A DNA stretch of 64,000 bases from Enchytraeus crypticus (GCA_905160935.1 CAJHZI010000649.1:3290001-3354000), one strand, 5' to 3'; shown: positions 10,766 to 22,560, counted from the first letter of the stretch. The notes: a model not told the origin generated them from the letters alone. Made by a program: numbers and translations.

Positions 10766-11029
10766 CCCAGGAGTAATTTAGTTATTGCTACCTAAAGAAG
10801 TAGTTACAGGGTTATTTACACATATTACACATAAACTAAAGATTTTGTAAAGTAAGAACATTAGGAAGTAGTTTATGCGATATTATGCCTGAATATAACA
10901 ACCCACGCATGCACATTAAATAAATATAAGTATAACTTTACTATAGCATGAGAGCACTGGGTTTGAAAAAGCACTTATATGCTTGTGTAATATAATCCTA
11001 AGCAATAAAATATACATGCACATCGGTTA

Positions 11030-11102
11030 TGATTTGGTGCCATAGTGCTCGATGTTGTCATGAACAACAGTAGCACTTTAATTATTTGTTTGTTGTTATA
11101 TA
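11030..11102 (+). mobile_element. CR1 3'-tail fragment
   Basis: GGTTATGATTTGGTGCCATA, GTGCTCGATGTTGTCATGAA and CAGTAGCACTTTAATT repeat the terminal module of the 9595-10765 element. The rest of 10766-11150 is AT-rich with no gene signal. Confidence 0.7.
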
Positions 11103-11149
11103 TATATAATACAATTTATTTAATAGAAAGAATTTGCCAGAACTGCTAA

Positions 11150-12560
11150 CGTCTTTTGTTATTCCAATCCTTCTTCAAACTTGGGTAGCAGGAACAAGCG
11201 AAGAAAGCCAAGGGCTTATTTCAATGCCCATTCATACATGATTACAACATCCAGATTGCTTTTAAAACTATTCACTGAAACCGCATTCACACCCTCCTCA
11301 CTCAAAGAGCTTCACCTATCAAGCACCCATCAGAAGAAGAAAACTTTCCTAAGTCCATCCTTACACTAGGTTTAAACAACTTATAGCTATGACCTCATAA
11401 ACCATTATTGGAGAATTTTAAAAAATCTGTTGCACTTAATTCGGTAAGCCCATGCACTAATTTATAAACCTCTATAAGATCACCTCTAATTCTCCTGGTT
11501 TCTAGGGTTGTCAGTTGTTCCTTCTTTGTACTGCTTCAATAAGTTCAACATCCTTCCTGTAGTGTGGTCTCCACACTGACATACAATACTCCAGATAAGG
11601 TCGAATCAAAGATTTATACAATCTTAAAACAATGCCTTTACCTCTACTTTTGAATGTTCTCTCTCTTATTAGTCCTAAGGTCCTATTGGCTGCCATAACA
11701 GCTACAGTACATTATTTCCTCACTTTGAGGTCCCGGCTAAATATTTCCCCTAAATCATTCTCCTCACTCACTACCTGCAGTATCTTATTATTTACAACAT
11801 ATTCTTTGTTAGGGTTATTTTATCAAAGTGAATTACCTTACACTTGTCCTCATTGAATTCTAACCCCATTTTTGGGACCACTTACTTAGCAAATGTTAAG
11901 TCCTGAACCATACTGTCACTTTGTTCTTTCATACCAACTTTTCCAAATAGTTTTATATCATCAGCAAACTTCAAGATGGAATTAAATATTTCTTTATCTA
12001 CATCATTTATGAAGATCAGGAAAAAAATTGGCCCCAACACTGAACCCTGCGGCTCCCCAAAGTTACCTCCAACCAACCTGATTCCTCACCCAGCGTCACC
12101 CTTTGCTTCCTTCCCCCTTAACCAATCGTCTATCCATATGTATAACTTCCCATCTATTCTGCAAGGCTTAATCTTAAAGTAGAAGTCTCTTGTGAGGGAT
12201 AGTATCAAAAGCCCTTCTGAAATCCAAGTACACTGCATCAACAGCCTCTTCCTCCTTTATCCACTGATTCATTTCTCTAAACAGCTAATTAAGTTAGTAA
12301 AGCCTGATCTTTTATTCATGAATCCATGCTGAGATTTTCTTAAGATGTTGTGCTTCTCCAAATGATATATTAACTAATCCTTTATTATACTCTCAAGCAC
12401 CTTGCATAAATGTGGAGTAAGGCTCACAGGTCTATAGTTCCCTGGTTCCAACCTCTTTCCCCCCTTGTAAATAGGTATTACATTGGACATCTTCCATTGA
12501 GTTAGTATACATCCTGTGCTCAACAAGTTGTTAAAAATTATAGAAATTGGCTTATAGAAA
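11150..12560 (-). mobile_element. LINE (CR1/L2-like) reverse transcriptase relic
   Basis: On the minus strand, from right to left: the YKGGKRLEPGNYRPVSLT region (about 12480-12420), then FGEPQGSVLGPIFFLIFIND and ILKFADDIKLFGKVGM (12076-11882), then ANRTLGLIRERTFKSR and LYKSLIRPYLEYCMSVWRPH (11696-11511). These are fingers, palm and thumb of one reverse transcriptase broken by stops and shifts. The catalytic ADD box is present. 5'-truncated. Confidence 0.87.
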
Positions 12561-13035
12561 TCATAGAAAAAAATTAAAAGTGCTAAATTATAGAAATGCT
12601 TGTATATATAAACTTAATTATACTGGTTCAGGAAGTTGTTAAGATTTGTAATACCAGTCTAGTACTGGTTTGAAAAGCAATTAACATAACATTTCAGAGT
12701 CAGGAAGCGATTACATGCTTGTTTAAGACTCACTAAACACTCGATTAATATTAATAACACCTCATAGTTCAATATAAGACTGAAAACTACATTATACAAG
12801 TACATTTACCAAAAAGAGCCAGTAGCCAACTAGGCCTATAACTATTTATATGAAATTTCCAAATTTATATTTCTATTTAGATCTAATTCTCCTGTCTGTA
12901 CACTGTAAAATACTTAATTAGGCCTACTTTAAAAAATCAAATCATACAAACTTCATGTTAACATATCAAATTTATACATATGTATAAAACTGAACATGTA
13001 GTTAGCATCTAATTTACATGTTCTTATATATATCA
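12561..13035. other. AT-rich spacer, nothing recognised
   Basis: No open frame with coding character, no long repeat and no splice-bounded exon that I recognise. It separates two minus-strand LINE relics. Confidence 0.5.
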
Positions 13036-14330
13036 TATTTGTTTTTAAAAGTATTCACTGATTCTGCTTCTACAACATTGCTTGGCAACTATTCCAAGCA
13101 TTTATAACTCTCGGACTAAGGAAAAATTTTGTTAAATCTAGTCTACTTCAAAATTTACTAAGTTATAAGTATGTCCCTTAGTGCTTTTGTTGTTTGATAA
13201 ATTAACCAAATACTACGATTAACTTTGCTGAAACCTTTGAGTATCTTAAAAACTTCCATTAAATCTCCTCTAGTTCTTATCTCACTCAAAGAGGTTAATC
13301 CTAGGTATTTTAATATATTCTCATTACTAAGTTTTTGACAGTCAAATGCCAGCCTTGTTGATCTGGCTTGTACCCTTTCTAATTTATCAATATCTATCTT
13401 AAGATATGGGCACCAAGCCTGAAGTTTGGGCCGTATAAGAGTCTTACCATAATATCTTTCTTTTTACATGCAATCGTTCTTTTAATCATTCTTAATACAC
13501 ATTAGCACTATTTACAACTCTATTACAATTATCACTAAATTTAAAAGAGCTATCCACAAAGACTCCTAAATCTTGCTCACTGTTTGTGGATTTAAATTAT
13601 ATATTGTTTAATGTATACTCAATTCATAAATTATTATTTCCTATATGCATGACTATGCATTTCTCAGCATTGAACTCCATTAGCCAATCACTGGACTAGT
13701 TCTGTAGTATTTTTATATAATACTTCAAAATCTCAGCATCTTGGATGTTGTTTAATATCTTTGCTACTTTAGAATCATCTGCAAATTACTCAATTTAGAC
13801 ATAATATTATATATGTCAATGTCATTGATATAAACTAAAAATAACAGAGGTACTAAAACAGAGCCCTGTGGCACACCACTCATCACTGCTGCACATTCCG
13901 AAAACTAGTCCTCAACATACACCATTTGTTTTTATTGCTTAACCAATTACCTATCCACTTTAAAAGTTTGCCAATTATTCCATGTGCTTCCAACTTACTA
14001 AGTAATCTTTTATGTGGAACTTTATCAAATGCTTTAGCAAAGTCTAGATATAAGATATCAATGCTATTTTTATTATCTACATCCTTAGTAATATATTCTA
14101 AGAAATCTAGCAAATTAGTTAGACATGAACACCCACTAATAAAATCATTATTTCTTAAGTTATATACTTCCAAAAAACTAATTATTTTAGCCTTAATAAT
14201 GCTTTCAAATGTCTTACCGATTATGCTCGTCAAGCTAATAGGCCTATAATTTCCTGCTTTATCCCTATCCCCTTTTTATGTATTGGTACTACATTGGCAT
14301 TCTTAAAATCTTAAAATTCCATGCATAAAA
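13036..14330 (-). mobile_element. Second minus-strand LINE (CR1-like) relic
   Basis: The longest piece (14233-13883) reads SIIGKTFESIIKAKI, then LYLDFAKAFDKVPHKRLLSK and GKLLKWIGNWLSNK, the reverse transcriptase fingers. Downstream on the same strand are decayed SSGVPQGSV-type (near 13880), ADDSKV-type (about 13780) and LGRLLSP-type remnants down to about 13040. Closely related to the 11150-12560 copy but separately inserted. Confidence 0.83.
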
Positions 14331-14762
14331 TCAGTGCTTGGTTTGGATTCAGAAGCTTGCTCAGAGAATGCCATATTTCATTTATCAAATGTCTTACTGA
14401 TTATGTGCAAATTGTGATTGACGAAAGCTCCCATGTTGACACTTAGGAGCTTTCAGCGGAGGGCTATTATATTAATTATTAAGTAGAATTTTTATAGGCA
14501 GATGATATTTAAGCATGTCTCACCCAATAGAAAACCTCCATTTAATTCTTAAAAGAGCCATTGTACCTAAATTCAAATAAGTTTCTGATATCTCTGATCA
14601 AGATGTTCTTAAATAGCATTTGTTAACTAATATATTGAACGGGCAAAATACTAAAACATGAAATATGTAGAAAGTAGCGGATTTACCCAAATTATAAAGT
14701 TAAACGCCAGCCACTCTAGGGAGGTTATGCTGGGCAGTACTTCCCACAAAAATTTCCCAAAA
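14331..14762. other. Spacer with no recognised feature
   Basis: AT-rich DNA between a LINE relic and the left inverted repeat at 14763. Only short, non-coding frames are seen. Confidence 0.45.
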
Positions 14763-15076
14763 CGCAGTGTTTATTTTGTACACGATAAAATGTAAACAAA
14801 GAGTGAAAAATGAACTTGGAATAAGAAATACCTCAGCTGCCAGCTGCGAGCGTGGAAGCTTGTTATTGTTTACAATCTATTACCGCTCTTTTCTTCCGTT
14901 TGATTGATGTGTACTTCGATTTCGTCGTGGTCTATCACTTAATTGTGGGCTAGCGTAGTTTGATTCCGCGTCTGCGTCAAACTCTAATTTTGTCTAACAC
15001 TCCTATATAATACTAGTGTTATCGAACCTAATCCAGGTGTATTGTAATATTTTAGGCGTTCTGTTTGTTCTCTAGC

Positions 15077-15304
15077 ATGAGCGACAACATAAGATATTTT
15101 TGTAATATTTGCAGTAAGCATTTTGCTTGTCAGTCAAGTTATAATCGTCATGTTAAAGCCTTTCACTTGAGCAGTAACATACGATATTGGTGTAATATTT
15201 GCAGTAAGCAGTTTGCTAATAAGTTTAATTATAGTCGCCATGTTAAAGTATTTCACACGGCAAATGCAACTGAGAATGCTGGAGTGAAGACAAGGACTGA
15301 TTAA
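15077..15304 (+). CDS. Two-finger C2H2 zinc-finger protein inside the inverted-repeat element
   Basis: 75 residues from ATG (15077) to TAA. Two tandem classical fingers: YFCNICSKHFACQSSYNRH-VKAFH and YWCNICSKQFANKFNYSRH-VKVFH, each C-x2-C-x12-H-x4-H with the conserved aromatic and F. The fingers are 62-70% alike and their DNA shows the same duplication. The tail is ANATENAGVKTRTD. The intact ligands and open frame in AT-rich DNA suggest a real or recently functional coding sequence, possibly a transposon-carried DNA-binding protein or one exon of a longer gene. No promoter or polyadenylation signal was defined. Confidence 0.6.
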   Translation: MSDNIRYFCNICSKHFACQSSYNRHVKAFHLSSNIRYWCNICSKQFANKFNYSRHVKVFHTANATENAGVKTRTD

Positions 15305-16518
15305 GAAGACAAGGAGTGCCTTGTGTTAACTCTGAGTTTTCAATTATGTGCTATTCAATTATTTACATTGCATTGTGTATTTGCTATGCAAAATCGAAAA
15401 TTTAAAATAAATAAATGAATTAAGAAGTGTTCTGTGCTAGAGAGAGCTATCATTGAACGTGCAATTCATAAATGGCGACATCGACTGCAAGCTTGTATCG
15501 AGGCTGAGGTTGGCCGTTTTTAATATAAGATGCAATGATCTTAAAAAAATAGTTGGTAATTATATTCATCAAACTATTCTTTTCGGAGTCAACAAAATAA
15601 ATAAAATAAAATCAGATCATTTAAGCAGTGTAAACAGGTTGTCTATACATGTATGCATACTCTTCCAATATTATCTAATAAGTCGCTGAGGGTTACCTCG
15701 CGAAGTTAACAATTTTCAATATATAGCGACTAGATTTGGCAGGAATGTGTCAAATTGGATTATCTAGTAGGGTGTTACAAGGTAAAAGTATGAGTGCATA
15801 CTTTCTGAAATTATTCCATATTATTTTAAGGGATGTCGTTTTTTATGACAGAGTGTAGATATATGTAGATAGACTATGGAATTACCACATTTTCGGAAGC
15901 CTTTCTCTTTTGTGTGCACAGACGGTTTCTTCTGCTTGTGGTCGCCTCAGCTTGTGCCACACTCTCAAATTTGATGTGTCAATGAAGATGAAGAGTTAGA
16001 ATCCAATCAACATTTCCTTCATCTCATAGAGTGGCTGCATGACCTGCAATACACTACATAAAATATTTAAGAGAAATTTGTCAAGTTGGTCACTAGCGTT
16101 GTGAAATTCAATGTCGTCGTAGACTGACTGGACCGTGTGTGAGAGGCAGCTTATGCAGAAGAACATTGAACTTGGGCACTTGAAGTGTACTGCGTAGTAT
16201 TGCTTTCAGACTTATTAACTATATCCTTAGAAGTCTGAGACGCTGCTGTTAAAATCTCTTTAACGATCAGTGTACCACCTGATCTTAATGTGAAAGTTTC
16301 TATTTTCTCACCCGGTTGAGAAAGATCATGAGCACATGACCTGTTTTACTTTAAGAAGTGCTAGTTTAACGTTTGACATCTCCGATAACTATAATTTATC
16401 TTACAACTGAGACACAGTTAGATCCAGTGACAGCTCCTTCAGTAGGCCCTACATGCTGTCCAGAGCGATACAACACACGAATATTAACAATGGGAATGTT
16501 AACTTAACCACACAATAA

Positions 16519-16690
16519 CGATAGAGATTGATAACATAACAACAATTTTAGAGTGCTACAGTCATCAATGAATACATTGAGCACTATTGAGACAAAATCA
16601 AGACGGCAAGCAAAAAGAAGTTACAAAAACCGCGCAAATTCCAAAATCCAGAAAATCCGTCCAAAGATAACGGAATTAAAGAAAAAGAGG
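16519..16690 (-). mobile_element. CR1 subfamily-2 3' tail
   Basis: On the minus strand it reads TGAATTTCTGGATTTT-like, TTGCACCG-like and GTGCTCAATGTATTCATTGA, the terminal module seen better preserved at 21865-22018, 48308-48450 and 58733-58860. It lies within the 14763-16888 element. Confidence 0.65.
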
Positions 16691-16997
16691 TTTAGGCATC
16701 TTTATTTACTAATTTGATCCATGTTCGTTTATTTTGACAACCTCTTTGCTTTGTCTGAGATTTTACTTTACTCTATCAGCTGCTCGTAATAAGCTCGCAG
16801 CTGACTGCTGGCAGCTGAGGTATTTCTTATTCCAAGTTCATTTTTCACTCTTTGTTTACATTTTATCGTGTACAAAATAACCACTGCGATACGTCTAAAA
16901 ACAATTCGCACAACGCCTTAACGAAATTAGCCTAAATATTGCCCAACGTATATTGCTCATATTTTGGTTTCAAGACATCACCTCTTTAACGGCAATT

Positions 16998-16999
16998 GA

Positions 17000-17072
<73 letters not shown>
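16998..17072. repeat. (TA)n microsatellite
   Basis: About 75 bp of uninterrupted TA. Confidence 0.97.
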
Positions 17073-17077
<5 letters not shown>

Positions 17078-17139
17078 ACTTGATATATTATAAAATTATC
17101 TTTCAACTTCGTCGCGTACTGTACAAGTAAAGCCTTAAC

Positions 17140-17295
17140 TTTAGTTTCATCTTAGCGTTAACGTTACCGTCAGTTGCATCTCTCGAAAGCGATATCAGTG
17201 ACGTACGAACGAGAACAGGATTTGAACCCCGCATATGGTGATCCGTTATCGGATATCTTAACTACTGACATCGCCACTGCGATGCAGTAACATCA
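17140..17295 (-). mobile_element. tRNA-like SINE (family C)
   Basis: On the minus strand, GCAGTGGCGATGTCAGTAG (A-box-like) precedes GCGGGGTTCAAATCCTGTTC (B-box-like, compare GGTTCGAATCC), the layout of an internal RNA polymerase III promoter. Copies: 35395-35485, 41590-41737, 56165-56290, 57876-57990, all in the same orientation. Confidence 0.6.
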
Positions 17296-17561
17296 ATTAC
17301 AGTATGCAGTAAGTGCCAGTAACATGTGTTAAGAAATATCGTAAATACAGTAAATTCGTAAATTCGAATACAGTGTTAATGACAGCTATATAGGCTACTA
17401 ACTTGAAGTAGACCAGCAACTTAAAATTCTTAAGTCTTCATTTGAAACACATAGGCCATTTTTCATCATCATAACATCATATCGATCAGAGCTTTGCTTT
17501 CCTATGAGCAGTTCCATTATAGTGAAATGATCAACTACGTTGACATCTATCACTTTTAATC

Positions 17562-17575
17562 TCTCTCTCTCTCTG

Positions 17576-17612
<37 letters not shown>

Positions 17613-17962
17613 AGTGCAATGCCAAATGGCGGGTTCAAGGTACATATTCATATTCAAAGTCTGTTTCTCGCTCCATAAGAGCACTTCTTAGACCAACAAG
17701 TTAATCCGCTCACACAACTATTCTTTATGTCGCCCATAGCTTGGAAAAAGTGTGACTTCTGAGGTGGTTTCCCGTTGCCTTCCTCAGTTATACGAATTAA
17801 TAGCCATTTAAAAAGCCTGGAGAAAATAATTCATGGTGAGGTGGGTCCCCTCTAGTCATCCTCAGCTTCTGCCTTAGTCGACTCTTACGTACACGCGGCA
17901 GATTGTTTGCGGTGGCCCTCTATTTTGCAGTGGTCCAACCACTTCCGAGTCCAACACGGGGA
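17562..17962 (-). mobile_element. SINE family A, well-preserved copy
   Basis: (TC)n at the left, then the complement of the 3' module, the core GAGGTGGTTTCCCGTTGCCT and the head ending CCAACACGGG. Just upstream, 17515-17560 matches 58015-58060 at 43 of 46 bases (AACTACGTTGACATCTATCA), an extra shared module. Confidence 0.8.
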
Positions 17963-17977
17963 ATAATCTAATATATA

Positions 17978-17980
17978 TTA

Positions 17981-18035
<55 letters not shown>

Positions 18036-18049
18036 TACATGTATATATA

Positions 18050-18093
<44 letters not shown>

Positions 18094-18190
18094 GAGATAT
18101 ATATACATTACATGTATATGTATATATAGCAATGTAAGTATATGATCTCATATATATCTATAAGATATATATTATATAATATATATATAG

Positions 18191-18230
<40 letters not shown>
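17978..18230. repeat. Compound (TA)n tract with palindromic interruptions
   Basis: TA runs interrupted by TACATTACATGTATATA and CTCATATA/TATATGAG pairs, which make a large potential cruciform. Confidence 0.9.
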
Positions 18231-18360
18231 TGGCCGCGATCCTGGGTGGCACAGGGGCGATCGCCCCCCCCTCCTCCAATAATTTTTTCTGGAGGCGAAC
18301 TCATAGTTTCGCCCCCCCCAATAATTATTCATCTTATAAAGTTCGCCCACCCATAATTTG
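18228..18360 (+). mobile_element. hAT-like transposon end, solitary
   Basis: CAGTGGCCGCGATCCTGGGT then GGCACAGGGGCGATCGCCCC, typical of hAT termini (CAGTGGC...) in overall look. It abuts a TA tract. No matching right end was found in the window. Confidence 0.4.
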
Positions 18361-18369
18361 ATAGTGAGC

Positions 18370-20168
18370 CAATGGCGGTTCTGAGGGGTGGCCTAGGGTG
18401 GCCACGACCACCCCAAATGAAGGGCTGGCCACCCCAAAAATGGTCAACAAAAAGATTTATTTTTTATTGCTGATTACCATAACAACAGTGCTGGACCAGG
18501 AGCATCAGATGCTAAGTTAAGACGATGCTTGTTTCAGATGCTTGATTAAAGTGTGACGCACTTTAATAACGACAATCGAACAGGGAATTTAAGCCACACC
18601 GTCAGAACCCGACATCAGTGATATGATACCTGCGCGCAGACTCGCACACTGCCCGAGTCCACTCACTGTTTAAAATAGAAGGACTGCTGAGCTAGAACTT
18701 AACGCGGTAGATCTTCATCATGAGCAATGATAAAGGGGGAAGACTTTCATTTTCTGCAAAGGAGCCCATAAACATAACATAACAAAATTAGAATGCTGTT
18801 GTCGCCAATGATAACATCGAACACTAGTGAGACAAATCGAAGTGCCAGTGTGCAAAAAGAAAATCTAAAACTGTGCAAATTACAAAATCCAAAAAATCAG
18901 TCCAAAGATAATGGATATTAAAGCAAAGGAGGCTTACGTTCTGTTCGCAACTCATGGTCACTGCATGGAAAAGTGATATGGAAAAGATGGGTCTTCACCT
19001 GCCTCATAGGAAATAGCAATTAAAGGCCTATGTTATTCAAACGAAGACTTTCAAAGAGTAGAGAATTGGCAGAGAATTCCAGATCAGCTGTGCAGAATAT
19101 AAGTAGGCTGATCAAGTCACTTAAAATTTTAATTGAGACACCGGCAGAACAGCGAATCGGTTGTAGTAGTTTGAGTGCAATTGTCTAATTGTGTTACGAT
19201 GCTGCTTGAATGCTTCCATCGAATTACAAAACTGCTTGATATTACTAAAGACTTCCGCAACTAACCCTCCAACTATCGCAAAACACCCTAACCTTATATA
19301 GTTGAGTGCAAAATATCTCGGTACGAATCGGAAAGTTGTTTAGACGTTAATTTGTTACGCCGTAATTTAATTTATATAATAGCCTACATATTAAGGTCAT
19401 GAACCTTAACTTGAAGTCTACCTTAGGTCGACTTCAAAGGTTGTCATAAGTCAATGCACACATCTGTTGACACGTAATTAAGGGCGCTCGCTTTCTGACT
19501 GGGAGTCTTCAAGTCGGTAGATTGTTCATTCTACTTCTCATTCAGTTGTGGGCTTCATCTGAATGAACCATAGCCGCTAGATTGTTTTATAAAGTTTTAG
19601 CAATACAACTAAGATATCATTTTCTTTATTTCTAGTATTTAGGTCTGAAGTACGCAATGACAATATAGATGTAATTCATATATTAAGTAGACAATTTAAT
19701 GAAGGTTTCGTTCAGTTTACATGTAGGTTTGTTTTTTGTCATGATTTGGGAAAATTGCAAATGTTTCCTTTTAATACAAATTTAAAACGTTGAAGTTACA
19801 AATTTCAAAGTGAATTGTTTTAGCTATTTGTTTAGTATCATTTACAAAAATCATAGTTGGATGTGGCCAGGGACTGCTTGCACTCAAGATTTCTTTATGC
19901 TTATTTAGACAGATGTGATGATGATGAAGATGATATATAATAGAAAAGATTTATTAATGGCAAATTCCAAAAAAGAAAAATAATCCCCTATATTTATTAT
20001 AAGATGCTCAGAAAATATGCGGTTTCATGACTATAATATAAAAATTCCCCCTTCGGGGAGGGGGTTTAATAGCGCCCTCCCTGAAAAAATGCCTCATATG
20101 TGCCCACCTAAATTTTGCTTTGCCACCCCTCTGGCCACCCCATTTTGCATAAGCCAGAACCGTCCCTG
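18370..20168. mobile_element. hAT-like non-autonomous element (degenerate ends)
   Basis: The left end CAATGGCGGTTCTGAGGGGT and the reverse complement of the right end, CAGGGACGGTTCTGGCTTAT, match at 11 of the first 14 bases, and both have nearby GGGGTGGCC. The interior has no transposase frame; it includes a CR1 tail fragment at 18775-18945. No target duplication seen. Confidence 0.42.
18775..18945 (-). mobile_element. CR1 subfamily-2 3' tail
   Basis: Minus-strand match to the 16519-16690 fragment, extending into the shared AGTCCAAAGATAA segment, so the two may derive from the same master sequence or duplication. Confidence 0.6.
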
Positions 20169-21154
20169 ACGTGTAGGCTATTTAGTCATAAGAATAATTC
20201 ATATACTGTAGATGTATTCATAATAGTGTTATTTTAATAAATAGGCATATTAGATATTATAAATACATGCATGGCTAAATCACTGGTTAACAAAAAGTGG
20301 TCTACATAATTTACATACATGTAGGCCTAGTTGGTTATAAAGTCAGCCAGTGTTAAATATACTTATCATGAATTTTAATAACTTAGGTTCTATGCAATTC
20401 TCCTCAACTATATTTAGCTTTAAAGTAGACTGCGTAGGATATATTATATATCTTCAACTAGATGCAGAACGTGCCAGAACGTTTGGCCCTTATCACCAGT
20501 AGTACAGCCTCATACTAATAAGTGACATCATTTGGATTATTGAACCGGTTGCAATCTTAAGTTGTTCCAAAAGTAGGAAACCTTCAACTTCCTGATTTCC
20601 AGTTGGACCTGACAGTATAATTAGAAGTTTAGAAACAGACGCTAAACTACATTATAACTTTCTAATGAGCTGCATACGCTGGAGCATATGTGTAGTATTT
20701 TATTATTAATAATCAGCATGCCTACAATTGCTTGCATGTGCTCCGGCTTGTGTCTGCGTGTGCATAGGTGCTTAATATACATTTGCGCGCGTATGTGGGT
20801 GTTTGTTTTATGTATGTGTTAATATTTGCGTATATGTATGTGCGTAGGCTATGTCCATGTATATGTGTAGCCTATAACATACAATAAATATACCTACAAT
20901 ATACAACAGGGTGACGACAAAAATTATTTTTTAATGGAGCCACTTGCAATCGAGGAAACTTTAAGAGTAATCTAAGAATATAAGTTGTATTTTTGATTTT
21001 TTGTAAAAAAAAAGTTCCCCCCCCTCTTTTTAAGGAAAAATGCGAAATTTTTTTAAATGATGATGTTAACACAGACGAGAACCCTGGATGGCGAGATGAT
21101 TTCAAGTTCTTATAGATCTATGAACTTTGTCAGGCATATGCTGATGCTGGAGCG

Positions 21155-21372
21155 AGAATGGAGGAACTGCATGCAAAATCGAAAGAAAATGAATTTTTGA
21201 ATCTAACGTTCATAGGAAAAAATAATTTGTAAACATTTCTTGTATATTTTTAACAGAATACTAACTGTTCTGCATCTTATTTGTTAATAAAAGTTGCTTA
21301 CTTATTACTATTAGGCCTACTCTTTTGAAAAAAAATTCATTTTTTTCGATTTTGCATACAGTTCCTCCATCA
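21155..21372. repeat. Inverted repeat around 130-bp spacer
   Basis: TGGAGGAACTGCATGCAAAA at 21159 and its near-complement TTTTGCATACAGTTCCTCCA ending at 21370 form arms of about 40 bp. The phrase ATGCTGGAGCGAGAATG occurs at 21145 and again at 21574, pointing to a rearranged duplicated element. Confidence 0.7.
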
Positions 21373-21750
21373 GTTTTACAACACGTTCAGCACTTTGGTT
21401 TGATCTGGGAATGTCAATTAATGACTCCTCGACGTACCCATTTGTCTCTAAACACTTAATTGCCTTCTTGCACTTTATCTTTGTGAGTGAGGCAAACAGT
21501 TCATTGAAGGACGCTTCATTGTGGTGTTGTGAATGGAACCAAGCATTTGCCCATTCGTAGCAGACGAAGTCGCATGCTGGAGCGAGAATGCTACGCCACT
21601 CTGTTATAAGAAATAATGCTATCGCACGCGAGTTCCATCTTGCCTGGTGTAAATTCGGGAATTTCTTCCAGCTGATTCGAGGCCAATTTGAAGTTGTTTT
21701 GTAAAGACGATATGATATGCTTGTTTCCGCGCCTGTTTAATGTATTACTT
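21317..21750 (-). pseudogene. Transposon-type open frame without start codon
   Basis: The minus strand is open for about 140 codons ending at TAG (21319-21317), unlikely by chance at this base composition. The peptide includes NWPRISWKKFPNLHQARWNS, RAIALFLITEWRSILAPACD, FVCYEWANAWFHSQHHNEAS and SAERVVKLMEELYAKSKK. The HxARWxxRAI phrase recalls uncharacterised proteins of invertebrate DNA transposons, but I cannot name the family. No in-frame ATG near the start, so probably a truncated copy or an exon. A partial inverted copy of its end is at 21155-21200. Confidence 0.45.
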
Positions 21751-21864
21751 TCATACTTACTATGCAATTGCATGTGTGTTAAAGAAATGGTAACTGACAC
21801 AAAGTTAAGTGTAAACTTCCTTCTTTAGTTGAAAGTAGGTTAATTAAACTATTTGTTATTACTT

Positions 21865-22018
21865 TAGACTGAATTTCTGGATTTGGAATTTGCACCGTTT
21901 TTGGACCTTCCTTTTTTTGCTCGCCGGCTTGATTTTGTCTCAGTAGTGCTCGATGTTGTCATTGATGACTGTAGCACTCTAATTGTTGTTATTGTTATTA
22001 TTATTGTTGTTCAGTTAG
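21865..22018 (+). mobile_element. CR1 subfamily-2 3' tail
   Basis: GACTGAATTTCTGGATTTGG, TTTGCACCGTTTTTGGACCT, GCTCGCCGGCTTGATTTTGT and GTGCTCGATGTTGTCATTGA end in TCTAATTGTTGTTATTG. 5'-truncated insertion. Confidence 0.75.
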
Positions 22019-22560
22019 AGGCCTATTAGTTTTGAACTTCATAGTCATTTCGGGAGATCCCTTGGGCAAGAGGAGAGAAGAAAGAAGAATTAAAACTTCC
22101 AAATATAAATCAAAATTTCTCAAGAGACACCGTTTTCTAGCAAGGCTAGTTTTAAAGTGACACTCTTGTAGAAATATTGGTCGCTCCGCGCAGTAGGAAG
22201 AACTTTTTCGTTCAAGCCGGTGGTCTGGGATTTCCCTTGGGCAAAGCAGAAAGAATTTTGAAGACAGGAATGTATCAATCATAAACGAGTAGTGATTTAA
22301 ACCAATAACTCGTCCTCCAATTTATACTTTACATTACTAAATACATACCCTTAGCTCTCTGATTAGAGTAGATAGACTTAAATATTTAGTCGTCTCTCTC
22401 TCTCTCGCGCGTTTCTTAAGCTTTTTACGTACTCTATCGTTTAGATTGTTATTTTATTTTGTGTTTAATGTTCATTGATTTAATTCGTTAAATGTCTATC
22501 GTGTGTCTATGCTCATAACAAATCGTTGAAAATCATATCTTACTAGTTTGTGTAAACTGC
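22019..22560. other. Unassigned spacer
   Basis: Minus-strand frame 22282-22001 shows no family resemblance. The region holds a duplicated GGGATYTCCCTTGGGCAAG-like phrase (22055 and 22233, with slight differences) and is otherwise unremarkable. Confidence 0.35.

Larger units (their letters stand above)
14763..16888. mobile_element. Element with ~90-bp terminal inverted repeats carrying a zinc-finger ORF
   Basis: The left end (14763-14852) and the reverse complement of the right end (16793-16888) share CGCAGTG, TTATTTTGTACACGATAAAA, TGTAAACAAAGAGTGAAAAA, TGAACTTGGAATAAGAAATA and CCTCAGCTGCCAGC, with one mismatch and a 7-bp indel. The 2.1-kb body holds a C2H2 zinc-finger ORF (15077-15304), a short unidentified frame (15453-15689) and a nested CR1 tail (16519-16690). 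No target-site duplication was convincing. Termini CAGTG...CACTG would suit a hAT-like element; no transposase was recognised, so it is probably non-autonomous. The high identity of the ends implies a fairly recent insertion or selection. Confidence 0.75.
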
